From positions 1,426,001 through 1,490,000 of the forward strand of contig OZ245940.1 in NCBI GenBank assembly GCA_965230045.1: DNA of 64,000 nucleotides, in the 5' to 3' direction. The notes below the pieces were generated by a model that did no database searches, was not told the DNA's origin, and was given only the letters and a program-made list of their open reading frames with translations. Positions within the stretch are counted from its first letter, which is position 1; every line of letters starts with the position of its first letter. Position numbers and translations under genes: made by a program. Positions 49,319 through 58,675 of the stretch are shown in pieces. This stretch comes from G963662905 sp965230045 (GTDB lineage: Bacteria > Bacteroidota > Bacteroidia > Bacteroidales > WRLA01).

Positions 49319-51214
49319 TTAGTCAATTATATTGAGTTCTTTCTGGAAAGCTGCTAATGTTTCCAGTACATTTGATTTAACATGGATCATGTGCTTCAGC
49401 CCTTTTTCCTGAAGGCTTTCTGCCAGCGCTTTGGGATATCCGGCTAAAACAAGCAGGAATTCTGATCCGGCTTTTTCAATGATTTCGGGTGCAATTTCTG
49501 CATATTCATCATCCGATGAGCAGATAACCAATGCGTCGGCTTTTTTTGCACGTGCAGCTTCCAGGGCGTCATCAACCGTTTTGAAACCGTTGTTGTCAAT
49601 GATTTCAAATCCGGCACAACCAAAGAAGTTGGTGCTGAACTGAGCACGGGCACGGCGCATGGCAAGGTTGCCCATAGTGAGCATAAATGCTTTTGGACGA
49701 TGATTCTCTTTGGCAAATTTTTCGGTTGCCAGGCGCATCTTTTCAAAAGCAATCGCCCCACGGTATGGCTTGAGCGTTTCAATTTCAGCATCATCGACAC
49801 TACAGTCCATCGGGTTCAGGATACTATCTTCTACCTCTTTTTGAATTGTTTCCGTGATATTTGGATATTGATTAGAACCCAAAATAACCTGACGCCTCGT
49901 TGCAATATTGTGGTCGCGTGTGTTGGCTGTTTCTTTGATGCATGCCTGAATGAAACCTTCTTTCAGTGCGGCCAGATATCCACCTTTGTCTTCTACTTCG
50001 AGTAAGAGTTTCCAGGCGCTTTCGGCGATCTGATCGGTTAAGGTTTCAATATAATAGGAGCCGGCAGCAGGATCAACAACTTTGTTGAGATGTGATTCTT
50101 CTTTCAGCAGAAGCTGTTGGTTACGTGCAATGCGCTCACTGAATTCAGTTGGTTGCTCATAAATGGCATTGAATGGCAGAACAGTCATACTGTTTGTTCC
50201 GGCCAGCGATGCCGACATGGCTTCCGTTGTGGTGCGGAGCATATTTACGTATGGATCGAATAAGGTCTTGTTCCAGCTGCTGTTTACCGAATGGATTTCC
50301 ATTTGGCAGGCTTTTTCATCTGCAGTGCCATAAGCCTTAACGATTTTTGCCCAAAGCATGCGTGCAGCGCGAAGTTTGGCAATTTCCATGAAATAGTTGG
50401 AACCAACAGCAAAATTGAATTTCAGGTTTTTTGCAGTTTCAGCAACATCAAGGCCGGCATCATTCAGTTTGCTCAGATATTCAACTCCGGCAGCCAGGTT
50501 GAATGCCAGTTCCTGTGAAATATCAGAACCGGAATTGTGGAAAATGCTTCCATCAACCATCAACGTGCGGAAAACCGGCAGATCTCTGCTTTTTTCAATT
50601 AATTCCTTTGCAGTGGCAAAAGCCGCTTCCATTCCTTTGTCGAATTTTCCTTTGAGCGCATAAAGCTTCATTGGGTCAAATTCGATGGCTCCTTTTATTG
50701 GAGCAGGATTTTCTTTGCGTTCTGCAATCAGCGCAGTCAGAAGTTCAAGGATTTTTACCGGTTCTTTGCATCCGGAAAAGTTGGTTTCAATGCTTTCCAG
50801 GCTGATGCCCTCAAGCAATTGAGAAAACTCTTCTTTACTGATTTCTTTTCCACAAAGAACAAAGCCGAGCGAATCAATTCCGCGCATCAGGATGCCCAGA
50901 GCCTTTTTGTTGGCCGCTTTTGCATCTTCAATGCGGATATCCTGACGGATAAACCAATCGTTTTGCTTCACTTTGTCGCCACGCACAAAAGGATATTCGC
51001 CGGGCAGGCTGTCCTTTGTGGCAAGCGATTCAATGTCTTCACTTCTGTAATAAGGCTGTGTTTTAAAGCCTTCGATTGTGCGCCAGACGAGTTTTTTCTC
51101 GAAATCAGCACCTTTCAGGTCTTTTTCTATCTTCTGTTTCCACTCTTCAGTACTGATTGGGGGAAATTCAGAAAATAAATTCTCGTTTAATTTTTTTGAA
51201 TCTTTCTGATCCAT
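49319..51214 (-). CDS. mutA: Methylmalonyl-CoA mutase, small subunit
   Basis: 631 residues, homologous to MutB but without the cobalt-ligating DxHxxG motif, as expected for the non-catalytic partner. Conserved stretches: LVWRTIEGFKTQPYYRSEDI, AVGSNYFMEIAKLRAARMLW, VVDPAAGSYYIETLTDQIAE and the degenerate C-terminal B12-like domain (MLTMGNLAMRRARAQFSTNF). First gene of the mutA-arcA-mutB operon; a TAATTTTG box at 51284-51291 (reverse) lies about 70 bases upstream. Confidence 0.95.
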   Translation of the reverse strand: MDQKDSKKLNENLFSEFPPISTEEWKQKIEKDLKGADFEKKLVWRTIEGFKTQPYYRSEDIESLATKDSLPGEYPFVRGDKVKQNDWFIRQDIRIEDAKAANKKALGILMRGIDSLGFVLCGKEISKEEFSQLLEGISLESIETNFSGCKEPVKILELLTALIAERKENPAPIKGAIEFDPMKLYALKGKFDKGMEAAFATAKELIEKSRDLPVFRTLMVDGSIFHNSGSDISQELAFNLAAGVEYLSKLNDAGLDVAETAKNLKFNFAVGSNYFMEIAKLRAARMLWAKIVKAYGTADEKACQMEIHSVNSSWNKTLFDPYVNMLRTTTEAMSASLAGTNSMTVLPFNAIYEQPTEFSERIARNQQLLLKEESHLNKVVDPAAGSYYIETLTDQIAESAWKLLLEVEDKGGYLAALKEGFIQACIKETANTRDHNIATRRQVILGSNQYPNITETIQKEVEDSILNPMDCSVDDAEIETLKPYRGAIAFEKMRLATEKFAKENHRPKAFMLTMGNLAMRRARAQFSTNFFGCAGFEIIDNNGFKTVDDALEAARAKKADALVICSSDDEYAEIAPEIIEKAGSEFLLVLAGYPKALAESLQEKGLKHMIHVKSNVLETLAAFQKELNIID

Positions 51215-51283
51215 TTTTCTAAGGGTTTATTTAGACTCATTAATTTTTAACTCCTCAATACCAACGTTTTGCTTTTGGCGCTG

Positions 51284-51291
51284 CAAAATTA
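51284..51291 (-). promoter_or_regulatory. -7 promoter box for mutA-arcA-mutB
   Basis: Reverse-strand TAATTTTG fits TAnnTTTG, 70 bases before the mutA ATG. No cobalamin riboswitch signature was seen in the short leader. Confidence 0.55.
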
Positions 51292-51416
51292 CAATTAAAT
51301 TTCCGAACAGGAATATTTCCTGTGGATTTATTGTGAATGAATTAACAAAGCACTTTGTTAATGGAATAACAATAGGCTTGGAATATTATTTTGTACCTTG
51401 CAAAAAAAAAATAGTA

Positions 51417-52268
51417 ATGGAAATATTATTAAGCGGTGCATCCGGTTTTATCGGGAGTAAATTAAAAGAAAATCTCCGGCAAAGAGGCCACAAAGTCAGT
51501 GTGTTCAAGCATCAGGATTTTGGCCGGCCAACTTCATATATCATTTCACGATTACAAAATAAAGACGCTGTAATTCATCTGGGTGGATATCCGATTATTA
51601 AACGTTGGACAAAAAAAAACAAGGAGCGGATTTACAGCAGCCGCGTTGATTCAACCCAGAGGCTTGCCGATGCCATTAAAAGGATGGAAAGCGGAAAACC
51701 GGGCATATTTATTTCTACTTCTGCTGTTGGGATTTATAAGGAAAACCGGAAAAATACCGAAGATAATCCTGCTTTTGCCCGCGGTTTTCTAGCTAAAGTA
51801 TGCATGGATTGGGAAAATGCAGCAAAATCCATTGAAGAGGAAACGCGCCTGGTGATTTTCCGGCTGGGACTTGTTTTGGGCAGAGGTGGTGCTTTGAAGA
51901 AAATGATCCTGCCATTTCGTTTGGGTCTGGGCGGTAAACTGGGCGATGGGAAACAGGATTTTCCCTGGGTTCATGTGGATGATGTTGTGGCAGCCTATAC
52001 CTGGGCCTTGGAAAATAGTGACGTGAAAGGTGTTTATAATATGGTTGCGCCGCAATATGCAGATAACCAGCAGTTCACAAAAGCCTTGGCCGAAGCCCTC
52101 AACCGACCGGCATTTCTGACCGTTCCTGCTTTTGCCTTGAAGTTTATCTATGGTAAAGCCGCTTCGGTTTTGTTAAAAGGACAACGGGTTTTTCCGCTTC
52201 GCTTAACACGTGAGGGTTTTGAATTTCAACATAGTGATTTATTAACTGCTTTGAAGAAAACTGTTTAA
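51417..52268 (+). CDS. TIGR01777-type NAD(P)-dependent epimerase/dehydratase-like protein
   Basis: 283 residues: an extended-SDR Rossmann fold with LLSGASGFIGSKL (GxxGxxG) at the N-terminus. AVIHLGGYPIIKRWTKKNKE and SRVDSTQRLADAI are the diagnostic elements of the TIGR01777/SulA-like (YfcH) family, followed by FISTSAVGIYKENRK, RLGLVLGRGGALKKMILPFR and FPWVHVDDVVAAYTWALEN. Biochemical function of the family is not established. Start at the ATG 51417 (MEILLSGASG); upstream frame to 51333 is A/T-rich leader. Divergent from mutA. Confidence 0.88.
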   Translation: MEILLSGASGFIGSKLKENLRQRGHKVSVFKHQDFGRPTSYIISRLQNKDAVIHLGGYPIIKRWTKKNKERIYSSRVDSTQRLADAIKRMESGKPGIFISTSAVGIYKENRKNTEDNPAFARGFLAKVCMDWENAAKSIEEETRLVIFRLGLVLGRGGALKKMILPFRLGLGGKLGDGKQDFPWVHVDDVVAAYTWALENSDVKGVYNMVAPQYADNQQFTKALAEALNRPAFLTVPAFALKFIYGKAASVLLKGQRVFPLRLTREGFEFQHSDLLTALKKTV

Positions 52269-52286
52269 CCTGCCTGAAAAAAAAAT

Positions 52287-52628
52287 ATAGAGGTCAGTAG
52301 GTAAGCGCATATCAAGATGAGCTTTTATTGAAAATGATTTCAATTTACAATAACCTGATATTAAGTGGATTATCTGGATTAGATTTCTCTGCCGAAGTTT
52401 TGGCATCGAAATGACCTTTTCGTGGTTTCAAGAGGCAAAGGCAGCGCACTTCGACTTGGTTCGGCTTACTTCGGCTTCGCTCAGCACAGGACGCTCACCA
52501 CAGGGCGCTCAGTGACCGTAAGCTGCCTTTGCCTAAATAACTGATTAAAAAGTCATTTCGACGAACAACATGAGGAGAAATCTATTCAAAAAACGAATAT
52601 TAATAAACTATTTATATACTGACCTCTA
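52287..52628. mobile_element. MITE-like inverted-repeat element, family TAGAGGTCAGTA, copy 2
   Basis: Ends ATAGAGGTCAGTA (52287-52299) and TACTGACCTCTA (52617-52628); flanked by A/T-rich sequence with a possible AAAAAT duplication. The interior matches copy 1 in the AGATTTCTC...TCGAAATGACC and TCATTTCGACGA...GGAGAAATCT arms, but the centre instead holds degenerate repeats of TTCGGCTTNN(C/T)TTCGGCTT and CGCTCA. No protein. The rest of 52269-52769 holds only the ETF operon terminator. Confidence 0.78.
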
Positions 52629-52688
52629 AAAATATAATTTGGATGAGAGGGGCATGACAAGCTCCTTTTTTTATGGGTTGGAATTTCC

Positions 52689-52731
52689 GAAAAAAAAGAA
52701 AGCCCACTTCCGTGGCTAATGGAAGGGGGCT
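52689..52731 (-). terminator. Terminator after etfA
   Basis: Reverse-strand AGCCCCCTTCC-ATTAGCCAC-GGAAGTGGGCT stem followed by TTTCTTTTTTTT. Confidence 0.75.
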
Positions 52732-52769
52732 CGTGAATAAAGGGAAAGAAATGGAAAACTTACCAGGAG

Positions 52770-53735
52770 TTAACCTCCTGTTTGTTGGGCTTTAACGGCT
52801 TCAATCAGGCCCGGAAGTACCTTGTGGACATCACCCACTATGCCGTAATCTGCGGCTTCAAAAATAGGGGCTTCCGGGTCTTTGTTTATTGCGACGATAA
52901 CTTTTGATCCGTTAACACCGGCCAGATGCTGGATTGCTCCTGAAATACCGCAGGCGATATACAGGTTTGGTGCAATGATTTTTCCGGTTTGGCCAACATG
53001 TTCATGATGCGGGCGCCAACCTTCATCTGACACAGGGCGGGAACATGCTGTTGCTGCTCCCAGTATTTCCGCCAGTTCCTCAATGTACGACCAGTGTTCA
53101 GGGCCTTTCATGCCCCGTCCTCCGCTAACTACAATTTCTGCTTCAGTGAGGAGTACTGTGTTGGAGACCACATCTTTGCTTAAAACGTTGCCTGAAGGCG
53201 GAATAAAATCTTCGTTAAATTCTTCGGTTTCAATTGCCACCGGATTTTTGGCCGCCTGAAATGCGTTAATATTCAATAATATAACATTTTTCGATGCGTC
53301 CAAACGAACCTGTGCAAAAGCTTTTCCTGAGTAAACCCTCTTTTTAAATGTAAGCGGTTGATAAGAAAGCGGTATGTCGGATATGCCCGAAAGCAAACCA
53401 GCGCCCATCCTTATGGAAAGCCTCGGGGCAATTGCTTTTCCCGTGTTGTCATTATGGAAAAGAACGGTTGTTGCATCAATAACTGATGCGAGTTTGTCAA
53501 GTGCTGAGGCCATGGAGCGGTTATCGTCCGACAATTTTTCCGGCAACAAAAATAATTTTGATATTCCGAATTTGCTGAGTTGTTGAACCGCATCCTCATT
53601 GGGTCTGCCGGAGCAAACGGCATAGGCTTCGCTATTGGTTTTATCCGCTAATAACTTACCAAATGATGCAAGTTCAAAAACTGTTTTTTTAAATTGTCCC
53701 TCTTTTAATTCTGTATAAATAAGAATCTTTGTCAT
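52770..53735 (-). CDS. etfA: Electron transfer flavoprotein, alpha subunit
   Basis: 321 residues. The C-terminal FAD-binding domain has VVSGGRGMKGPEHW, GAATACSRPVSDEGWRPHHE and the fingerprint GQTGKIIAPNLYIACGISGA, with HLAGVNGSKVIVAINKDPEA following. It passes electrons from acyl-CoA dehydrogenase to the quinone pool or to other acceptors. Last gene of the acyl-CoA dehydrogenase - etfB - etfA operon (17-base gap after etfB). Confidence 0.95.
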   Translation of the reverse strand: MTKILIYTELKEGQFKKTVFELASFGKLLADKTNSEAYAVCSGRPNEDAVQQLSKFGISKLFLLPEKLSDDNRSMASALDKLASVIDATTVLFHNDNTGKAIAPRLSIRMGAGLLSGISDIPLSYQPLTFKKRVYSGKAFAQVRLDASKNVILLNINAFQAAKNPVAIETEEFNEDFIPPSGNVLSKDVVSNTVLLTEAEIVVSGGRGMKGPEHWSYIEELAEILGAATACSRPVSDEGWRPHHEHVGQTGKIIAPNLYIACGISGAIQHLAGVNGSKVIVAINKDPEAPIFEAADYGIVGDVHKVLPGLIEAVKAQQTGG

Positions 53736-53752
53736 CTTAACAGGCTTTAAAA

Positions 53753-54499
53753 TTATAAAATTTTTTCTTTGGTCTGCAAATAATCGATTAATTTTTTTGG
53801 ATTATCTGCATCTATCATCTCACAGGCAGCTTTTGGCGCAGGCATTTCAATGCTTTCAACCGCGCTGTTCAGCATGCTTTCTGCGGCGGTTTCCACTTTT
53901 AATGGTTTCCTTCGAGCCATCATAATGCCGCGCATATTAGGGATTCTGGGTTCCTTTGCAATTCCTTTTTGGACGATAGCAAGCACGGGCTCTTCAAAAT
54001 TCATTTTTATGCTGCCACCATCAATTTCGCTGGTGAATATAAAATTACTGTCCAAATCAATATTACTGACGGATGAAACGCTGGGCATTTCCAAAAGCTC
54101 TGCCAGCATCCCGCCTACCATGGAGCTGTTGTAATCACTGCTCTCTATTCCGGCCATTATAAGGCCATAATCATCTTTGTTAATGACTGCTGCCAATGCT
54201 TTTGCCGTTTGAAAAGAGTCCTGTGGGCTGAAATCAAGCCTGATGGCATCGTCGGCGCCAATGGCAAGTGCCTTTCGTATAACCTGCTCCGAAGCTTTGT
54301 CGCCGGCGTGGATTACCGTTACGGATTTTATTTTTCCCTGACTGCCTTCCTTAAGCTCGAGGGCTCGTGTGAGGGCAAGTTCATCCCAGGGGTTGATGAT
54401 CCATTGTATGCCGTTTTCATCAATGGATTTTTTGTCTTCCTTGAGTTTAATTCGTGTTGTTGTATCGGGTACAACACTGATGCAAACCAGTATTTTCAT
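53753..54499 (-). CDS. etfB: Electron transfer flavoprotein, beta subunit
   Basis: 248 residues. Starts MKILVCISVVPDTTTRIKLK and has INPWDELALTRALELKEGSQ, ALAIGADDAIRLD, GIESSDYNSSMVGGMLAELL and the C-terminal IPNMRGIMMARRKPLKV recognition loop, all typical of EtfB. Binds AMP and dimerises with EtfA. Starts 14 bases after the acyl-CoA dehydrogenase stop. Confidence 0.95.
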   Translation of the reverse strand: MKILVCISVVPDTTTRIKLKEDKKSIDENGIQWIINPWDELALTRALELKEGSQGKIKSVTVIHAGDKASEQVIRKALAIGADDAIRLDFSPQDSFQTAKALAAVINKDDYGLIMAGIESSDYNSSMVGGMLAELLEMPSVSSVSNIDLDSNFIFTSEIDGGSIKMNFEEPVLAIVQKGIAKEPRIPNMRGIMMARRKPLKVETAAESMLNSAVESIEMPAPKAACEMIDADNPKKLIDYLQTKEKIL

Positions 54500-54513
54500 A
54501 TGATTCTTTTAAT

Positions 54514-55656
54514 TTATTCGCGTATTAATGATCGGGATATCACAATTTTCTGAATTTCTGAAGTTCCTTCGTAGATCTGCGTCAGCTTGGCCTCACGCAT
54601 CAAACGTTCCACGTGGTATTCTTTCACATAGCCGTATCCACCGTGGATCTGAACGGCTTCCGTTGTTACTTCCATAGCAATATCGGCGGCATATTGTTTG
54701 GCCATAGCACTCACAATACTGTAATCTTTATGCTGGTCTTTGAGCCAGGCGGCTTTCAGGCATAAGTTGCGTGCATTTTCCACTTTTACGGCCATATCTG
54801 CCAGTTTAAAAGCAATAGCCTGATGGTTGGCGATTTCCGTGCCAAAGGCTTTGCGCTCTTTGGAATATTGCACGGCACGCTCCAGGGCGCCGCTGGCCAG
54901 GCCCAAAGCCTGACTTGCTATGCCAATCCTGCCGCCATCCAGCGTTTTCATAGCAAATTTAAACCCAAAGCCGTCTTCGCCAATGCGGTTTTCTTTAGGG
55001 ACTTTCACATCGGTAAACATCACCGAATGTGTGTCCGAACTGCGCATGCCCATTTTATTTTCGTGTGGGCCTAAAGAGATGCCTTCGCTGTGGCGGTCCA
55101 CAATAAAAGCATTGATTCCTTTGTGCCGTTTCTCCGGATGGGTTTGCGCAATGACCAGATAAGTGCCGGCAGAATTTCCGCTGGTGATCCAGTTTTTGGT
55201 GCCGTTGATCAGGTAATAATCGCCTTTGTCTTCGGCTGTGGTGCGCTGCGATGTGGCATCAGATCCTGCTTCTGGCTCAGATAGAAGGAATGCCCCGATT
55301 TTTTCGCCACGGGCAAGGGGTTTCAGGTATTTTTCTTTTTGCTCCTCATTGCCATAATGCTCCAGTCCCCAGCAAACCAATGAATTGTTTACAGACATAA
55401 TAACAGAAACGGATGCATCGGCTTTGGATATTTCTTCCATTGCCAGCACATAACTGATCGTGTCCATGCCGCCACCATCGTATTTGGGATCGACCATCAT
55501 GCCCATAAATCCGAGTTCGGCGAGTGCCTGCACATGCCGGGTAGGATATTCTGCTTTTTCGTCGCGCTCAATAACGTCTTTAATCAATTCGCGGCTGGCA
55601 TAATCTCGTGCCGCCTGCTGAATCATCAATTGTTCTTCGGTAAATTCAAAGTTCAT
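54514..55656 (-). CDS. Acyl-CoA dehydrogenase (short-chain/butyryl-type)
   Basis: 380 residues. N-terminal helical domain (MNFEFTEEQLMIQQAARDYA), the middle beta domain with GAFLLSEPEAGSDATSQRTT and the FAD/substrate segment NGTKNWITSG, and the C-terminal domain with the catalytic Glu in QIYEGTSEIQKIVISR. The 'YEGTSEIQ' placement fits short/medium-chain enzymes. The ATG at 55656 is preferred over a longer frame to 55701, because a TATATTTG box (reverse, 55699-55706) overlaps that stretch. Operon with etfB and etfA. Confidence 0.93.
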   Translation of the reverse strand: MNFEFTEEQLMIQQAARDYASRELIKDVIERDEKAEYPTRHVQALAELGFMGMMVDPKYDGGGMDTISYVLAMEEISKADASVSVIMSVNNSLVCWGLEHYGNEEQKEKYLKPLARGEKIGAFLLSEPEAGSDATSQRTTAEDKGDYYLINGTKNWITSGNSAGTYLVIAQTHPEKRHKGINAFIVDRHSEGISLGPHENKMGMRSSDTHSVMFTDVKVPKENRIGEDGFGFKFAMKTLDGGRIGIASQALGLASGALERAVQYSKERKAFGTEIANHQAIAFKLADMAVKVENARNLCLKAAWLKDQHKDYSIVSAMAKQYAADIAMEVTTEAVQIHGGYGYVKEYHVERLMREAKLTQIYEGTSEIQKIVISRSLIRE

Positions 55657-55698
55657 AAGTGGAATATTTGCGATTTTTTTGGTGTGAATATTTTTGCA

Positions 55699-55706
55699 CA
55701 AATATA
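55699..55706 (-). promoter_or_regulatory. -7 promoter box for acyl-CoA dehydrogenase / ETF operon
   Basis: Reverse-strand TATATTTG fits TAnnTTTG, about 43 bases before the ATG at 55656. Confidence 0.55.
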
Positions 55707-55801
55707 ATTAAATATTTAGATACTAACATATGTAAGTGCAAAATATATTGTTAACTGTTAAGTATTAATAACAGTTAAATCGCAAAATGGTTGGTGAAAA
55801 A

Positions 55802-56590
55802 TTATGAATTATTCCGAAGAAAAAATTCAGTGCTGATCTCGATAACGCGCTTTTTCCTTTCGAGGTGGGGGTGATGCCCGGTCTTTTCCATAAAGAAAAC
55901 CGTATTGTCTCCTTTGCAGTTTTCCCGAATCAAATCCCATTGTTTCATACTGCCGAAATTATCCTGATCGCCCTGAATAAAAAGAACAGGGCAGTTGACC
56001 TGTGGCAGCAAATGCACCATCGACCAGTTTCTGCCTTCCGGGCTGAGCCAGCGTTGTGTCCAGGTATCGACTAATTTTTCAGCTCTGGCGCCATGATGTT
56101 TCAACAGTGAATTTCGCAGCCAGCCGTTTTCAAAAGCTTTTACGGTATCTTCAATTCCCTGTATGGAAATATCCTCCAAAAGCACATGGGGTGCCTCAGA
56201 GACCAGTGCTTTGATGCGCCCTGTTTGAAAAGCTGCTGCTGCCAGAGCTATGGTGGCTCCGTCGCTGTGCCCAAAAAGGAATATTTTTTTGCCCGGAACA
56301 AGCTTGTCGAGCAGTTGTGGCAAAGCAAAACGGGCTTCGTCCAAAAGAAAATCAGCGGATATCATTTTCGTCCATTCATCCGATTTTCCATAACCGAACC
56401 GATCGTAAACAATGCCCGGCAAGCCGCAGGCATCGCAAAGTTGTTTTGGGAAGTTGTGCCATTGCGAAATGCTGCCCAGTCCTTCATGCAGGAATACGAT
56501 GGGCGTTTTGTCGGTCAGGAATAAATCCGGGTTTATCAGTTCGTAATAAAGCTGATGTCCGTTGATGCTGAGATATCCGGATTCGTTCAT
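55802..56590 (-). CDS. Alpha/beta hydrolase
   Basis: 262 residues. HEGLGS (oxyanion hole region), nucleophile elbow FGHSDGAT near residue 107, acid Asp in FIQGDQDNFG and His in EKTGHHPHLERK. Cytoplasmic, no signal peptide. The start overlaps the stop of the upstream dioxygenase gene by four bases (ATGA). Substrate unknown; it is last in the run mqnC - dioxygenase - hydrolase, which may suggest acyl or lactone ester turnover but does not prove a link to menaquinone. Confidence 0.85.
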   Translation of the reverse strand: MNESGYLSINGHQLYYELINPDLFLTDKTPIVFLHEGLGSISQWHNFPKQLCDACGLPGIVYDRFGYGKSDEWTKMISADFLLDEARFALPQLLDKLVPGKKIFLFGHSDGATIALAAAAFQTGRIKALVSEAPHVLLEDISIQGIEDTVKAFENGWLRNSLLKHHGARAEKLVDTWTQRWLSPEGRNWSMVHLLPQVNCPVLFIQGDQDNFGSMKQWDLIRENCKGDNTVFFMEKTGHHPHLERKKRVIEISTEFFLRNNS

Positions 56591-57534
56591 ATCTCCATTT
56601 CCTTCATCCGGCTTTTGGCATTTCGAAATTCTGTGATCAGGTTTTCCATGATTTCGGATACGGGAAGGACATCATCAATGAGAGCGGAAACCTGCCCGAT
56701 TTCAAGTTCGCCTTCCTTCATGTCGCCTTCGAACATGCCTTTTTTCGCACGTCCACGACCCAGAAATGCAGCGATTTCCTCTTTGGTTGCACCGGTATTT
56801 TCCATTTCGGCTATTTTCATCGCAAAATCATTATGCAGCAAGCGTGTTGCGCCCACTTTTTTGAGCATAAGTTTGGTGTCGCCTTCTTTTGCATCAATGA
56901 TTTTTTGCTTAAAAAGCTCGTGGCAGGAAGCCTCAAGGCTGGCCGCAAAACGCGATCCGATCTGAACGCCATCGGCACCCATGGCCATTGCAGCGAAAAT
57001 GGCGTCGCCTGTGGCAATGCCTCCGGCTGCAATCAAAGGAATATCAATATGTCGCGAAAGGTAAGGGATCAAAGCCATGGTGGTGGTTTCTTCTGTTCCG
57101 TTATGGCCGCCGGCTTCAAAGCCTTCGGCAACAACAGCATCAACACCTGCTTCCACACATTTTTGGGCAAATTTCAGGTTGGCAATCACATGTGCAACCT
57201 TTATGCCTTGATCCTTAAATTTTTGTGTGTGCTTTTTGGGGTTTCCCGCGCTGGTAAAAACAACAGGAACTTTTTCTTCTTCGATGATGCTGATCAGCTC
57301 ATCTGTTTGAGGGTAAAGCAAGGGGATATTCACTCCAAAGGGCTTTGAAGTGGCCTTTTTGCATTTCTGGATGTGCTGGCGAAAAACATCGGGATACATG
57401 CTTCCGGCTCCAATCAGTCCCAGCCCGCCGGCATTGCTGACTGCTGCTGCCAGTTCCCATCCGCTGGCCCAAACCATACCCCCCTGAATAATCGGGTGTT
57501 CTATTCCAAAAATTTCTGTAATGCTATTTTTCAT
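56587..57534 (-). CDS. Nitronate monooxygenase/FabK-like flavoprotein (2-nitropropane dioxygenase family)
   Basis: 315 residues, TIM barrel. EHPIIQGGMVWASGWELAAA, GGLGLIGAGSM, the phosphate-binding GGIATGDAIFAAMAMGADGV and the His-containing AEGFEAGGHNGTEETTT are the hallmarks of the NPD/FabK family. Members oxidise alkyl nitronates or act as enoyl-ACP reductases; sequence alone does not decide. Overlaps mqnC by 11 bases and the hydrolase by 4. Confidence 0.85.
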   Translation of the reverse strand: MKNSITEIFGIEHPIIQGGMVWASGWELAAAVSNAGGLGLIGAGSMYPDVFRQHIQKCKKATSKPFGVNIPLLYPQTDELISIIEEEKVPVVFTSAGNPKKHTQKFKDQGIKVAHVIANLKFAQKCVEAGVDAVVAEGFEAGGHNGTEETTTMALIPYLSRHIDIPLIAAGGIATGDAIFAAMAMGADGVQIGSRFAASLEASCHELFKQKIIDAKEGDTKLMLKKVGATRLLHNDFAMKIAEMENTGATKEEIAAFLGRGRAKKGMFEGDMKEGELEIGQVSALIDDVLPVSEIMENLITEFRNAKSRMKEMEI

Positions 57535-58657
57535 GTGTTGAATTTTTCAAAATATTAAATTCCTGATCGCGCCGGACAGGCACAAATCCGGCTTCGCGAA
57601 TGGCAAACCGGATGCCTTCTTTATCAAAGCGGAAATTAGCTCCGGCAACGGATACAACATTTTCTTCGATCATGATGGAACCAAAATCATTGGCGCCGGC
57701 ATGCAGGCAGATTTGTCCGGTATTTTTGCCGACCGTAAGCCACGAAGCTTGTATATTGCTGATATTGGGCAGCATAATGCGGCTCAGGGCAATCAGGCGG
57801 ATATATTCATTGGCGCTTACGGCTTTTATTTCCGGATGTAGCTTGCTCAATACCGTGCCTTTTCCCTGAAAGGGCCAGGGAATAAAAGAGATAAAACCTT
57901 TGCTTTCTTTGGGCTTATCTGCCTGCACATCACGCACCGCAATCAGATGTTCTATGCGTTCCTCAATGGTCTCGATATGGCCAAACATCATAGTGGCTGA
58001 AGTTGTCATGCCGATTTTATGCGCTTCCCTCATCACGTCAAACCATTCAGCGGTGGTGCATTTATTGGGTGACAAAATTCCCCGTACCCGATCGCTGAGA
58101 ATTTCTGCGCCGGCTCCCGGAAGGCTGTCCAGGCCGGCTTCCCTGAGTTTCAATAGGCACTCGCGAAATGAAATTCCTTCAATTTTGGCAATATGAACAA
58201 TTTCCGGAGGACCCAAAGCATGCAGTTTCAGTTCGGGAAAATAACTTTTGAGCCTTTTGAAAAGGAGCTCATAATATTCCAGCCCCAACTCGGGATGCAA
58301 TCCGCCCTGAAGCAGCAATTGCCTGCCCCCCAGTTTCCACATTTCTTCGATACGTGGAATGAATGCTTCCAGCGGAGTGATGCAGGCTTCTTTGTGGTTT
58401 TTGGCGCGCCAGAAATTACAGAATTTACAGGCCGAATTGCAGATATTGGTATAATTCACATTCCGGTCGATTATCCAGCTTACTTCATTTTTTGGGTGCT
58501 TCTTTATGCGGATTTGGTGCGCTGTGTGCATCAACCGGCCGAGGGGGGCATTATGCCACAGAAACAGGGCCTCTTCCCGATCCAGAAAAGCATCTTGCAT
58601 GGCTTTATCGAGTATTTGAGCACTTTTGTTCTGATTTGCATCTGAAGGATCGTACAT
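57524..58657 (-). CDS. mqnC: Cyclic dehypoxanthinyl futalosine synthase
   Basis: 377 residues, radical-SAM enzyme of the futalosine menaquinone pathway. The cluster motif NICNSACKFCNFWRA (CxxxCxxC) is near residue 70. Further family stretches: QLLLQGGLHPELGLEYYE, LREAGLDSLPGAGAEIL, TTSATMMFGHIETIEERIEH, ISFIPWPFQGKGT and CLHAGANDFGSIMIEENVVS. Start at the ATG 58657; the longer frame begins with TTG at 58690 and overlaps the divergent promoter. The other mqn genes are not here. The last 11 bases overlap the next gene. Confidence 0.93.
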   Translation of the reverse strand: MYDPSDANQNKSAQILDKAMQDAFLDREEALFLWHNAPLGRLMHTAHQIRIKKHPKNEVSWIIDRNVNYTNICNSACKFCNFWRAKNHKEACITPLEAFIPRIEEMWKLGGRQLLLQGGLHPELGLEYYELLFKRLKSYFPELKLHALGPPEIVHIAKIEGISFRECLLKLREAGLDSLPGAGAEILSDRVRGILSPNKCTTAEWFDVMREAHKIGMTTSATMMFGHIETIEERIEHLIAVRDVQADKPKESKGFISFIPWPFQGKGTVLSKLHPEIKAVSANEYIRLIALSRIMLPNISNIQASWLTVGKNTGQICLHAGANDFGSIMIEENVVSVAGANFRFDKEGIRFAIREAGFVPVRRDQEFNILKNSTHEK

Positions 58658-58675
58658 ATTATAATATAGTGTTCG

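Noticed and set aside
51215..51416. Cobalamin riboswitch in front of the mutase operon
   Set aside because: The leader is only about 70 bases and lacks the B12-box sequence; no aptamer-sized structure was seen.
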